This document shows, piece after piece, positions 37,026 to 48,900 of a DNA stretch of 64,000 nucleotides (positions are counted from its first letter, which is position 1; the number at the start of each line of letters is the position of its first letter). Position numbers and translations under genes: made by a program. The notes beneath the pieces are model-generated. The model was not told where the DNA came from and searched no databases. It saw only the letters and a list, made by a program, of their open reading frames with translations. The DNA lies in NCBI GenBank assembly GCA_002633005.1, contig NMRA01000382.1, forward strand, positions 1 through 64,000. Reading direction: 5' to 3'. Origin of the DNA: Phoronis australis. Lineage: Eukaryota; Phoronida; Phoronidae.

Positions 37026-37789
37026 ACATGTACTGTCTCTCGGTCTTCTAACTGGCACCCTGTAGCTGGTGGTAACAGCTGAGAAACTCCACCACCCAGT
37101 ATAACTGCTACTTCGCTGAGGCACTTGTAACATATCGGAGACGAGGAGTACAATAAGTGACACAATGTTCTTTTTAAAACAATCAGTCATTTTCGCATTG
37201 TTTCATTGAATTGTTCAAGGTTGATCCTATCACTTGTGTTGTAACTGTAGCAGAAGCTCTTTGTAATAGTTATGATGTAGGATTTTTAACCATAACATGC
37301 GGTTAATTTAAAAAAAAATGTGTGCTTGGTTTGTGTGCTATACAGTCCTATTAACTCATGATCATTTCACCTTTACTGATTTTGATGTAACACTCACGAT
37401 ATGTACATTCATCGTTGAGGACATTTTTTATCTCGATTTCATCGCAGTATTCCCGAACGTGTTAGGTTCAATAGACTGTACCCACATCAAAATTCATAAA
37501 CAGACAGAGGCAAATTCTTATGTCTTTGTGAACCGAAAGATGTCCCATAGTGTTAATGTCCAGGTAAATCCAATGTGCTTCTGTAGAACCACTTATCCGC
37601 TCACCTTTGGTGCACTCTCTCTTTTCCTTTTCTACATGTATATCTACTTGTTTAAAGTTCATAAGGTTAGCACAAGTTTTTGTTTGAATACTATTATATA
37701 CAATTAAAAGAACCAAAAGAATCATCTACATCTATGGGAGTTACATTTAGTTTAGATCACTCTCAGATCCTAGCATTCATTTTTATGCG

Positions 37790-38960
37790 CCCACATATTT
37801 ATATTTGGTCGCATATTGCCGTCATCTCTGTCTGGGCGTCCGGCGTCCGGTCGTCCGGCGTCCGCAGCTGTATCAACTAAACCTTACACAGGTTCTTGAT
37901 GAGATTTTGCAGATGTGTTTCTATGAAGCTGACGACTCACTACGACGAATTTCGGACCTCTCCAACTGCCGGTGTGCACCCGAGTGGCAAGTTTAGTTTT
38001 TACGCTTACCTCTGTATCTTCCGATGTCCTCAACGGAATTTCATAACATTTAGGAGTAGGCATCTACTAGTGAGATGATGCAATCCTCCCGTATTCGGAC
38101 GGATTCGGTGGTATTTTGCGCCATCTAATGGCCATGTTTACTGTTTTCGAGCCTGTGTTTTGGCATCTGCCGTTCTATCAACCAAAGCGCTATAGAGATG
38201 ATTTTGAAAATTGGTATGTATGTTGTTACTGCGAAGGGCGCGGCTGACGATGATTTTCCGATGTCTTGGAACACTATGGCGCCTCTAAGTGGCAGTTTTG
38301 TTCGTTTTTTCGCCTATGGCTGTATCTCTTTAATGCTCTACAGGATGTTCATTGAATTTTGCTGGTGTATTTACATGAAGCTGACAACAGAGGATGACGA
38401 CTTTTGGGGATATCGGGGTACTGGTGTGCCCCCTAGTTGTAATTTTAGTTTTTTACGTTTAAAACTGAATCTTAAGGGTCGCCAGTGGATTTTCATAAAA
38501 TTTTGCAGTTAGGCATCTGTTAGTGAGATGACACTATCGTCTGGTTTTCGGTTAAATTCGAGGCATTTTGCACCACCTTGTGGCCATTTTTGCTGTTTTC
38601 GAGTCTTGTTATTGGGCGTCGGTCCCTCCCGGTCTGTCAACCAAACCACTCTGAGGATGGTTTTGGAAAATGGCATTTATGTTCGTAGTGGGAAGAGGAA
38701 GTCTGACAATGATTTTACAACGACCTCATCTACTTTGGCGCCTCTTAATGACAGTTAATGTTTTCTTGCGCTTATATCCTCTTAGTGGCAATTTCATTTT
38801 TTTTCATTTTCGTCTGTTTTCACAGAAGTTCCTTGATGGATTTTTATGAAATTTGGTAAATAGCTTTGATGACACATACAACTTCTCAGATGGATTCGAC
38901 ATTATTTGCGCCATCTATTTTTCATTTTTATGTTCCAAATAAATATCCCTAGAAGCACAC
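37790..38960. repeat. Tandem repeat, about 458-bp unit, GTCCGGC-rich start
   Basis: Units repeat with a period close to 458 bp, for example an ATGAAGCTGACxACxxA motif near 37924 and 38375 and a GATGATTTTGAAAATTGG / GATGGTTTTGGAAAATGG motif near 38196 and 38655. The left edge has clustered GGCGTCCGGCGTCCGG units. Related sequence (AAGTTCCTTGATGTATTTTCATG, in pieces) occurs at 44820-45900. This resembles a widespread invertebrate non-autonomous repeat with internal tandem units. It lies in an intron of the transposase pseudogene and is probably a later insertion. Confidence 0.6.
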
Positions 38961-41750
38961 CGTTAGTGGTGGATTCGTGGACTCCGCGTTGCACTTGTAT
39001 GAATACAAGGAAATTCAAAGTAGTAAACATATTTCGCATTAGAAAATTTTTACCCTACTAGCCAAGAAAACTGTCACAAAGTTTTAAATAGTTCTTTATT
39101 TGGGGAAATCCCACTGCTGTTCTACGAAGATGAATCCTTGAAAAGATTATTCATGTGTAGCACAGCCAGTCGGGCAGGTGAGGTGGCCACTGCACCAATA
39201 TCTTTGGTATGAAATGGATGTTTTGAGTCTTTCATAATGCACTGAATGACGGGAGAATTTTAATTTCCTTCAGATGTATACCTTTCCTTATGAAAATTGA
39301 CTAGAATTTTGTGTAAAAGTCATATGAATCTTGGAATTGTTGGAATTTCAATCAAATATTCCAACTTCACATGATATTGTGAATGACGGGGGTGTACGTA
39401 TAGGCGGTCAGTGGCATAAAACCCCTCAACCGTTGGTTGAGTCCCTTTTAATAAGCATGAGCAGGATTTTGAACCTCTCTGGGTTGAAGCTGACAAAATC
39501 CTATAGAAATGTAACATGGGTAACTTTTGGAGGCCGAAATTCAATGTAAGAAAATCTCAACAGCCCCAGATAATATCACCTAAAGAGCAAGCACCCTTCG
39601 ACAGCAAAATTGTATGTTCAACAAACTAAACAATAAAATGTATTTAATGAACAAAACCTTCGTTTTGTAGATGTGCTGTGATGCAAACTTTCGAATAACA
39701 AATTGTGGTGCAAAGTGGCCTGGCAGTGTGCACGACAGCAGGATTTTTCGGAACTCGATGCTTTGTCTATAATTTGAGCAAGGTATGCCTTATTAGTGTG
39801 ATATTAATAGGTGGTACTACAAAGAGGTTGAAAAGTAGACACGCATTAAAATCAGTAATAACATCAGTGTTCGTATCACACATTTTTTTGAAAAAAGTGA
39901 GTGCTTTTCAATGAAATTTGTATGTGAAAATGATAGAAAGCATCATTCTCCTCTGTCTTGTGTGTCACCAAAAAAACAGAAAAAATCACAAATGCACTAA
40001 TGTGAATTTGTATGTGAAAACGTCACCATTTGTGTTCTTGAGCTATTATATTTTGTTTTAATTGATAAATATTGAAGTGATATTGGAAAAACACTATTAC
40101 ATGACAAAACTACTTTGCATTTAAGTTTATTTTGCTAATTATTAACAAAATAAAGGGTGCATGCTTTGGTAAATTTGATCACTAAACAGTAACAATTATC
40201 TGATATCATCAGTTCTGGCGGCTTTCTATTAAAGAAGGACACCCTAAATCAGCATGGACATTGTTCGTGTTGCAAAACGTGCCTTCTTTAATGTAAGTGG
40301 GGTGATAGATCAAATGAATTACACCAACTTGTCATATTCATTTGTCTGAAACATGTTTCTTTATATAAACTATCACAGCATTAGAAAAAAATATCATTTC
40401 CAGTTTGCTTACCATAGATCAGTTAAAAAACGAATGCAGTGCTGCTAACTTTATCTGAATTGACATGCAGGTTAACTAAAACAATTATAGTGAATTGGTA
40501 ACAGCTTTTCAATTTCGTTGGCGATTCCTGGAAATGGACATGTTTGTTCATGCTGAGTCAGTGGAAGTGGACCTAATTTTTCTTTGGTCTTGTTTAATGT
40601 TCAGGTGTTAAATCATTGTAAATTGTTTTCACGGTAGCATGAAATTTTGCCAAATTGAAATAATTAATATAACTGACATAAAGGATTTTATAGTAATATT
40701 TTTTTCTTTATTCAGGTGAATCTTATTAGGAGATTCGGGCTACCCTTGCCGAACGTTTTTGACGACGCCATTTATCAACCTTGGTGATAATTCAGAGCTG
40801 TCTTTCAATAATGCATTATGCAGAGCGAGAGTATTAATTGAGCAAAGGTTTGGTATTTTAAAACGCCGTTTTTCTCGCGTCTTCATGGTGAGTTGCGGGT
40901 TTCTCCTCAACAGGCATGTCAATTTATTCACGCCTGTGCAATTCTGCATAACATTCGGATTGAAGGAGGTGACATTTGTGCGTCTGATGGAGAACCATTA
41001 CATCCTGATGATGATGATGACTTACAAGCTATTCCAGAGGATGTTGAGGATGGTTGGGAGGTCCGTAGGCACATTGTTAAGAGTCACTGCATGAGAACGT
41101 CAGGCAATTTGCAATATAATGGGAACATGACATGTCACTAATTTTAAATTTATTATAGTACATATATCACTTGGGGTGAATTATCTACAACATATGAAAA
41201 TTAGTTTTGTCAGTTGGTAAATATAGTACGAATAACTAAATCGGGTAAAAAATGGCCTAACTCCTTGTGCGCGACTGTTGAAAATGCCCTATGCTTCCAT
41301 GGGAATTGAACCACTTTGCGGGAGCTTAAAAATAAAAAAAATGCTTGAGTTATACACAACTATTCTTTTTGTAATTTAGAATGCTCAAATTAATTCAAAG
41401 TGACGTATTTTGATATTTCTAGGGAACTTTTGAATGCCTTGCCTCCACGGGTGAAATACAGCTACCAATTTACACCTGCATATAGAGGCCTATGTAATTC
41501 AAGCGCAAAAACGCACACCGCTCACACATGGGTTCTGTGATAGTTACAGCTCTCGTCTTTGACAAGATATCATTATTTCCGTGGACAGCGCCTATTTTAA
41601 TTCTCAAAGTTACAGTTTAGCGAAGGCACTTTCACCACTTCCACCTGTTTCATACTGCCACCAGTAGAGGGCAGCAAAGCAGAAAATATGAAAAATATGA
41701 TCCATATTGGAAGTAAGTCGTGATAAATATAGATTATTACATGGCGAAGT

Positions 41751-41829
41751 CGTTATCCCCCGTTATCTAGATCCCCGAGGGTGATAATTCTCCAAAATCC
41801 ACGAGGGCTCTAGATAAGGGGGATAACGG
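41751..41829. repeat. Short fold-back element
   Basis: CGTTATCCCCCGTTATCTAG on the left is mirrored by TAGATAAGGGGGATAACG on the right, with further pairing (CCCCGAGG/ACGAGGGC) toward a loop at about 41785-41798. About 80 bp total, near-perfect hairpin. It probably represents a minimal MITE. Confidence 0.75.
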
Positions 41830-42294
41830 CTATACTAAACGAGAAACATTGCAATGAATCGATTTATCTTTTCTGACTCTCCACTGCTTTGTAACTACTT
41901 TCTATGTCAGAGGCCCGGGGTCGGAGGTCGTGACCTTTTAAAAAAATCCGGGCTATTTTGTCAAACAATGCTTTTACTCAAAACCAATTGAAAACTTAAA
42001 TATATTATAAATAATCTGAATTCATGAATTAAGTTTTACCAACCATTATAGCTTAAAACACGTTTTTTTCACGCTAAGCTTCGACCGGGAAATTATCGTC
42101 TGCTAAAGTAGGTTATCACTAGTAACTGAATATAATTCTCAAGTCAAAGATCCTGACGACACGATACCCGCATTCAAACTGGAGATCGGTGATTTACAAG
42201 TAAGAGGATATGAGAGAAAATTTTCACTGAATTAAGATATCATTTTTTATGGAAATTATGTGTCTTATTTTTCGTACAGTATAAGTACAGGACA

Positions 42295-42385
42295 ATGCGG
42301 TTTGTTGAACGTGCGATTATTGCGCGTGCTCATTTAAGTATTCTATTTTCACTCTTGATTGCGTCAGTCGCTGCATGGGGTTGTG
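42295..42385 (+). CDS. Doubtful signal-peptide exon
   Basis: ATG opens 30 codons plus one base and ends at GTAAAG (phase 1). The peptide has a basic N-terminus (MRFVERAIIARAH) and then LSILFSLLIASVAAWGC, a textbook signal core. Against it: it lies inside the inferred Harbinger element, and the donor overlaps a tRNA-like A box (TGGTAAAGTCGG). It could be a captured or host exon if the Harbinger interpretation is wrong, and would then be a candidate start for the kringle gene. I consider chance more likely. Confidence 0.25.
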
Positions 42386-42440
42386 GTAAAGTCGGCGACC
42401 AGCAAATCCAAGATCCTGGGTTCGACTCCGTCCTCGGTTT
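42377..42440 (+). repeat. tRNA-like promoter boxes, possible SINE head
   Basis: TGTGGTAAAGTCGGCGACC resembles a pol III A box in a tRNA D-arm, and CTGGGTTCGACTCCG 30 bp later is a good B box (GGTTCGANTCC). The presumed 5' acceptor strand GGGGTTG has no matching 3' strand, so this is not a functional tRNA. A tRNA-derived SINE head or a tRNA relic fits. The 3' body was not matched elsewhere in the window. Confidence 0.4.
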
Positions 42441-44819
42441 CCCGCCAAATCGTTATCTCACTAGTGAGGTAACTTTATGGGTTATTACACGGTTGTATCT
42501 GCCATTTGACGCTAATACATGTATTGTGGTATAAAAAATCATATTAAATTTTATTCAAGATAACCATAATTGTTTCGAGCGTTGTTTTAGCGAAATATTG
42601 CGTTATTGACATTTAGCTAAGGAACGGAATGAGGTTCACGAAAATTGGCCACGCTCTGAAGGGAAATGGCAAAGCCAGCGAACCGCTGTGTTATTCACAA
42701 CAAAGATATTGTCAAATACCTGAAAAGTGTCAACGCACTAGATCACTTGGAAGAATGGGAGTTGATTGGCAATCCGGCACGAATGGGAGTGTGAGAGACA
42801 AAGGAACTGGCCAGCCTGTTAGAACAAAAGATCAGATGTCCAAAGCACCGTATGTGGCAGTATCTAGGTTGTAAGCCAAGGTGTAAGTTTGCAGCCTCAG
42901 CAATGCAAAGGATTTTCCTCACTCAATCCCGGGACTACGTCAACTTAATAACTTATCATTTGAAGGTGAGCTACGTAACAATTCATATTTTTTCTAAAAA
43001 ATATCACTGTGATTGGTCATACCATCTGTGAACAAGTTTCAGCTGTGTATGAGGTCTGAAACAAAAGTTAAATATTTGATGGAATGGAATATTCTTTCAT
43101 AGTTTGACTTCTAAAAAGGACTTGTGTTCTAATGCTTACAACTAAGTTACCTATTTCAACTAGAAAAGTGGTTGCTTGGAAAGCATATGGCATAGGAGAT
43201 GGGGTGGTTTTGGAGAATCCTGCTTCTGATTGCAAACCAATGGAACTGTGGTTGAGGAATGTCATGTTGAATCCTCATTGAGAGCTTTCACTAGTTTCAG
43301 CAATCGAAAGATGAAGATATTCTTGTATCCAAAAGATGGCTGTAACAACACTTTTGCCTCTTGAAACGAACTCAAGCAGCAAGTTAGCATGGGCTGGCAT
43401 GATAAACAGCCAACAGCACTTGAAGATAATTGCTGATGTGGAGAGAAAAAGGGTTGCCAAAGTCACTGGTTTTCAAGGTGAAGTTCATGATCTAACAGCA
43501 TGCTCGTTGAACTCAATTTGGCATCACAAATCCACAAGTTTGACATATAACCTTTGTTGTACATTTTAGTCACTGACTGTTCCAAGTTGACTTAATAGTC
43601 TACATGGAAATGCGCTGTGTGATGTTCTATACAGTGTATTACAGCCCAACAATTAGTGAAGCTGTTGTGGAACATGCTACTCAACAGCCTATGCAGCCAT
43701 GGCTTGGACATTCGCACAAATTTAGACTGGGTTTTTTGACGTGGATTAATGTATCAATAAGATAACTCAAAGAGCACAACTCTCTCACTTATGACAACAG
43801 CATTTGGATTTTGTAAGCTCATTTTGTGAATTCACCAAACATGGCTACCCATCCAAAAAGCATGGCTCCTGGTGTTGCATCGAGCTTCGTTACCTTTAAA
43901 CACTCCTCGCACACTCTTCCCTGAGTCATGCACGTGATTCTTAGTCACGTGAGTTTTTGAACTCATTATTGGTTGCAAAAGCTGTATTTAATTTGTGTGA
44001 AGAGTGATCAGCTTACAATTAGGTTTGTGAGTGGTGTTCCCATGTGTTTGACAATTGTTGTTCTGGTAGCCTGCCAATGGACTAGGTAACATATACTATC
44101 TTATTGAGTTTTACATTTGCAGGTGTAAAAATGCAGGCAGCTAGTACCCAAACAACAGGAAAGTCATTCAGCACAATGGGGTGGGCTCTGAAGTCAGTAC
44201 AGTCTGAAATAATGGCTGAAAGCGTAGAGACGTTTTTGACTGATGCGTTCAAGGAATGCATGAAAACTGGTCAAAAAGCGATCCAATGAGGCGTTCTGAA
44301 CAAACGGGAGCTGCAGGGTACAATCCTAGAACTGCTGTTTGAATATCTTGAGTAGTATTCAAGTAGATCGTAATCATCATTGTTACTGTATTCTTTTCTT
44401 GATGTGCACATTATGGTCACCTTATGGTGTGTCTATTTCTATGAAGTAATGTTGATATTGAGTTTGATTCCTTGATATTTTCTGTGTGAAATTACTTCTC
44501 ACGCCAAGTGTCCCTTTAACTGCCATTTCCAGGTTATTTGTATACATCAATATACAGTACATACCAAACGTATCCTGACAAAATAGCCCGGGATTCATTG
44601 CCATGACAGCTGGGGCAAAAGTAGAATTCTAGTCAAAGTGGTCTTCCTTTCTGACTGAAAATGAAGGGAAACCGGAAAGTTAGTATGGTGACTAAGACAT
44701 TCTAATTAGCTGTGGTAATCGTTATTACCAGTCATTTTTGCATTAACAGGACTAGCCATCAAGTGGGTCAAAGATTTCTAGTGTCTGGTTAATTTTGCCT
44801 TATTCTGTATGACAGTTTG
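42441..44819. other. Unrecognised, possibly degenerate coding sequence
   Basis: Between 42630 and 44290 several + strand frames look protein-like, for example KYLKSVNALDHLEEWELIG near 42710-42770 followed by a stop and SLLEQKIRCPKHRMWQYL, and ADVERKRVAKVTGFQGEVHD near 43430-43490. A TTTGCAG precedes a 55-codon frame ending at 44289. I cannot assign a family. It may be the remains of a gene or a transposon nested in the Harbinger element. Confidence 0.25.
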
Positions 44820-45900
44820 TAAGAATGCGTGTGTAGACCCATTCTGCTGCCATCCTGGTCTTCCTGTCTGGCATCTGCTGTGGCATCTCCAAATTATTGG
44901 TGAATGTGAAATTTTACAAATGAGATGACACAAGAGAGTTTTGGGAAGTATTTGACTACCACTGGGCCCCTAGCGGCAACTTTACTTCTTCGTGTTAGTC
45001 TCTTTACCTAGCAAGTTCCTTGACTGATTTTCATCAAATTTATTTTCAGTTATGGAAACAGCACGTTTTCCTACTTCCTGGCGCACGTACATGTATGTTA
45101 TCTGTACAGAAACATTGCCATTGACATGAGCACGACTGACACTGATTGTTGACGATCTCCTAATGGCAGTGCTGTAGGGGTCAAATTAAAGGTAAGTAGT
45201 CGGCCAAAGCCCACCGTATCATCTTAAGCACTGAACGTAAGACACTACGTTCAAACGCCAAAAGGTGGTTGGTTGCGCCTACCTGTGCCTACGCGCCACT
45301 ACAGCACTGCTTAATGGCAATTTAGGTTTTCTTTATGTATGCCTCTATATATACAAGTTCCTTGATGTATTTTCATGCAATATGGTATATTTGTTTCGGT
45401 TGAGGAAATGAGAACAAACTGCTATTTTCGGTTCAATTTAAAGTATTGTGTGTCACTAAAGAATATTATTTCTGGCAGCAGCCTCTCTGTCCTTGAAACT
45501 GCTTGCAGGATAGTTCTGAAATTTTGCTCATGTGTTCCTATTGAAATTATCACGACTGCCAGGTTTTCTGATTGGTGCAATCACTGAGGCACCCGGAGTG
45601 GCAATTTGGCTAATGGTCTGCACCGCAATATCTACAAAGTTGCGTTGATGAATCTGGGTGCATTATTATGTGTGTTACATTTTTGAGGAGAGTATGCCTG
45701 GCATAAATTTTAGGACGTGTGAGTGCTGTGGTGTCCTCTAGCGGTTCTGTATCAACCAAATATTTTGATGTATGGAATTTGGCAAGAATGTGACAGCGAT
45801 TGTCTTGTTTCAGATGAATATAATGTATGCTGCACCACCTAAAGGTTTTTTTATTTTATATATTACATATTATTAACATCCCTAGAAGCAAACTAGATGC
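44820..45900. repeat. Second block of the 458-bp repeat family
   Basis: Shares short phrases with 37790-38960 (for example CAAGTTCCTTGA followed by TTTTCATxxAAT, TAATGGCAATTTAGG, and a CTGTATCAACCAAA stretch near 45745). It contains a MITE at 45166-45310. Confidence 0.5.
45166..45310. mobile_element. Small MITE, copy 2
   Basis: 145 bp with perfect 12-bp inverted ends GCAGTGCTGTAG / CTACAGCACTGC. The word TAATGGCA sits at both edges, a possible trace of target duplication or of the host repeat. The interior matches 36874-37025. Confidence 0.7.
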
Positions 45901-48900
45901 AATTTTCGACACTTTCCGTTTTTCCTGTTTTGTATGATGCTGACAAAAATTGCAGTGTGATGTAGACTATGGTTTCATTTTACTTCTTTTGATCAAAGAT
46001 CTCGCTACCCAAAACTTAACGTTCGCAACCAGCTTTAACACTCACACTTGTATAATACACATATGCACTATACTTAATTTACAGGTGGGAAACTAAAGTG
46101 TCCTATCCATAGCCAAAGGCTGCGTTGTATAAATTTCCTGTGTAATAAATACTGCACTGATGTGTTTTTCTATGTAATGCAAGTCAGAGTTTTCATGAGT
46201 ATTAGATAATAAAACACTTAAGTTCCCCGATACCTTAGGTAAAATAATTTGACATTTTCGTAGTCTGTCTGTATTTTAAATTCATAGCACCACTGCAATT
46301 GCCCCTTTTGAAATTCTGTATCTGCCAGTGGTTTACATCTGATGCCCAGATTAACCAATGACATTGTTAGCCTTATGTAGTATTTTTATGTACATCTCGA
46401 ATTCATATTGTGTTTGGGATGTTCTATAATCACGGTTGGAATCTTCTGGACCTTTCTCATCTGTACCTGCAATGCTTTGTCGTATCTACATTGCAATCGT
46501 CATCACTAAAATGGAGGTCTCGGTGATAATTGTAAATACAACTGGTTGAAACGTTGCTTCAAGAACTGTTGAGTGGAGGTTGGCGAAAAGACTCCTATAG
46601 AGATAGCAATAGCCAATATACGTTTCCGGTGCATTGAATAGTTAGCCAAAAATGTAAGATTTCTCAAAGTTACACACTTGGGCGCGCCCTAAAATATTGA
46701 CTTTGCACTGCGTAATGAGTACAACTTGCTCAACAAAAGGTAAATCGGTGCGCCATCTGATGAGCAGCAAAAAATTACAACCCGAAAGATTTTCACCTCT
46801 AGAGGATCAGTGCTCCCCTTGGGTTTTCGGTACTTAAAAGGTATGATTAACAATAACCATTCAATCAAGTACGATTTTTCGCTTGTCTCGTGTTAATATA
46901 CGTTCCTATTTTTTCGGAAGCACCTAAAGTTACTAGACCTCAAGCAGACATTACAGGACCGACCGTTTTGAGGCCATAATTTCAGCTTTAATTGTAAACT
47001 TCTGAGCGAGCACTAGCCGCAATAATTTGAATGTAATTCCGATTTCGAGCTTTGAAAAATCTTAACGATCTTGTTCACATCGTTTTTTGTTACGCATAGA
47101 TGTTTAGAAGTTTGTTGGTTTGTTAATGGGATTGTGATAGTAGTGGCGAACAGGACGACCGATAACAGCGAAGTGGGTGGTTTCAATCAAAGCATGCAGG
47201 ACACACAGGTCGATGTCCACTAATGTATTAAGAGATATGTACTCTACAAAGGCTCAGTTTTCACATGTAGTATGTTACATTTCTGAGTGATTTTGCGCGG
47301 TAAAAGAAATAACGATCGAATAAAGGGCATTTCCACCAGTTACACAGCTTGACTCAGGTGGGTTGATCAAGTAACACAAGTAGTTAATTTGCGAATACGT
47401 TTCAACTATGAGTTTTACATTTTCATGTAGACAGAAGTTGTCTTATTATGTATGTCATTCCTAGTTTCTGTTAATTTGTCGTTGTTGCACAGTGATGCAA
47501 CAAAAATGCTAAAATTTGATGGTTTCCGAAGCCATAAACTTGCCAAAAATTTCGAGGGGGCAGTTTTCCGTGAAGAAGTTAGATATTTTAAATAAAATTA
47601 TGTTTGGTGTTGACCATTCCACCTAATAGTAAAAATAAGCTATATTTCAAAAAAATCCTTGACATGTCATGTTTCCGCATCTGCCTGACTTTCTCATGCA
47701 GTGATTCTTAATAATTATTTTTCCCAAAATTAATCTCAAAGTCATCATGTACTAATGGCTTTTCATCACATGAATAGACAGTGCACCTCTTTCATTTCCA
47801 ATGTTGTGCATACCATAAAACCTGCTTTATGAGGTCATAGTCTAGCATAAACCATCGCCGTTATATTTTCAATTTCAGTTCCTATCTGCGTTAGATATTT
47901 GGAATATTGCGGTATTTATGTTTGGTTTTCACAAGTCATGAGAAACAACTTGACCAACAACATGAAGGTTTATCTGAGGCAAAGTGCTGAACCCACAGTT
48001 CATTTGCAAAGTGAAAATATACTCAATATTAAAATAAAAAATGAACCTCTAGTGTCCATAGTCATATTGCTGTAAAGTGGTAGAAGACTGGACGATTTCT
48101 TACGCCATTTTGTTACTTTACTATAAATGCACCCGCTGGTTTCAGCAATGTATACGGGGTGGGCTATTTCATGCTGAACGTGCTGGTCAATTTCATAAAC
48201 AAACGACGCAAATTAAATCTGATTATTTTTTAACATTAACCAGTGCATACAAATGTTTTTGGCGAACTTCTTATGCTGTGACTAAAAATAACAAAAAAAA
48301 ACAAAGCAAACAATTTTTGAGTTCGGTGAGGAAGGTTACAACTTTAAAGTTTGTGTGAAACTGTGACAGAAAGGTGGTGGCATTGCTTTGAGACCTAGAA
48401 GCCCACCGTCTCAATGGATGATTTATTTTCACAGCCCTTGTTCGGCCAGCGTATTTCCCTCATGAGGAATTTTTGAAATACATGTGATGTTTTTGTTGAT
48501 TGCAATTCCACTGGTCTCTGCCATTTTTCTTTACAAGATTTTTAATCAACACCTATGTGGTCACGTGACCTGTTATTTCACTATATTTCTTTGTTGGTGC
48601 TCTCATTGGTCGCTGGATACAAACCTATGTTTTAGGCTTTGATAAAGCCACATCAGTTTTGTACTCTATTGGGCTGTAGAAAAATGTCATGTACTGTCAA
48701 ATTTCATTAAACAGTACAACATTAGTGTTTGACTCAAGCCAAGGTCTTTTCATTTAAAATTGAGAACATGACCTTAAGTACCACGTTTTATGGTACCATG
48801 ATACTTTTAATGCTCTCTCACTCATACATGTGGGTGTTTATTAACACAGTGTCAGTTAGGGCGTCCGGCCTTTTGTGAGTAAAACTAAGCTTATTTGTTT

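Larger units (their letters stand above)
35821..41141 (+). pseudogene. HARBI1-like Harbinger transposase, four exons, broken
   Basis: Exon 1 (35821-36219) begins MADIRHYLRNIGRERAAAN; stop TAA at 35950, then frameshifted pieces YKLPQTLRFLASGSHYSLVGES, GISDVCQSVKFAV and AGHFVAFPTGYTQG, donor GTAAAT. Exon 2 (37448-37563) encodes FPNVLGSIDCTHIKIH, which contains the first catalytic Asp in IDCTH, and ends NVQ. Exon 3 (39671-39782) encodes CDANFRITNCGAKWPGSVHD and SRIFRNS, with the second Asp region and an in-frame TAA after it. Exon 4 (40716-41141) has [32 protein letters not shown] and, after a frameshift, HACAILHNI and an acidic tail. The order and motifs are those of DDE_Tnp_4/HARBI1 proteins. 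Exon 2 to 3 joins in phase 0. The exon layout is preserved but stops and indels make it inactive. It is a transposon gene, not the host HARBI1. Confidence 0.85.
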
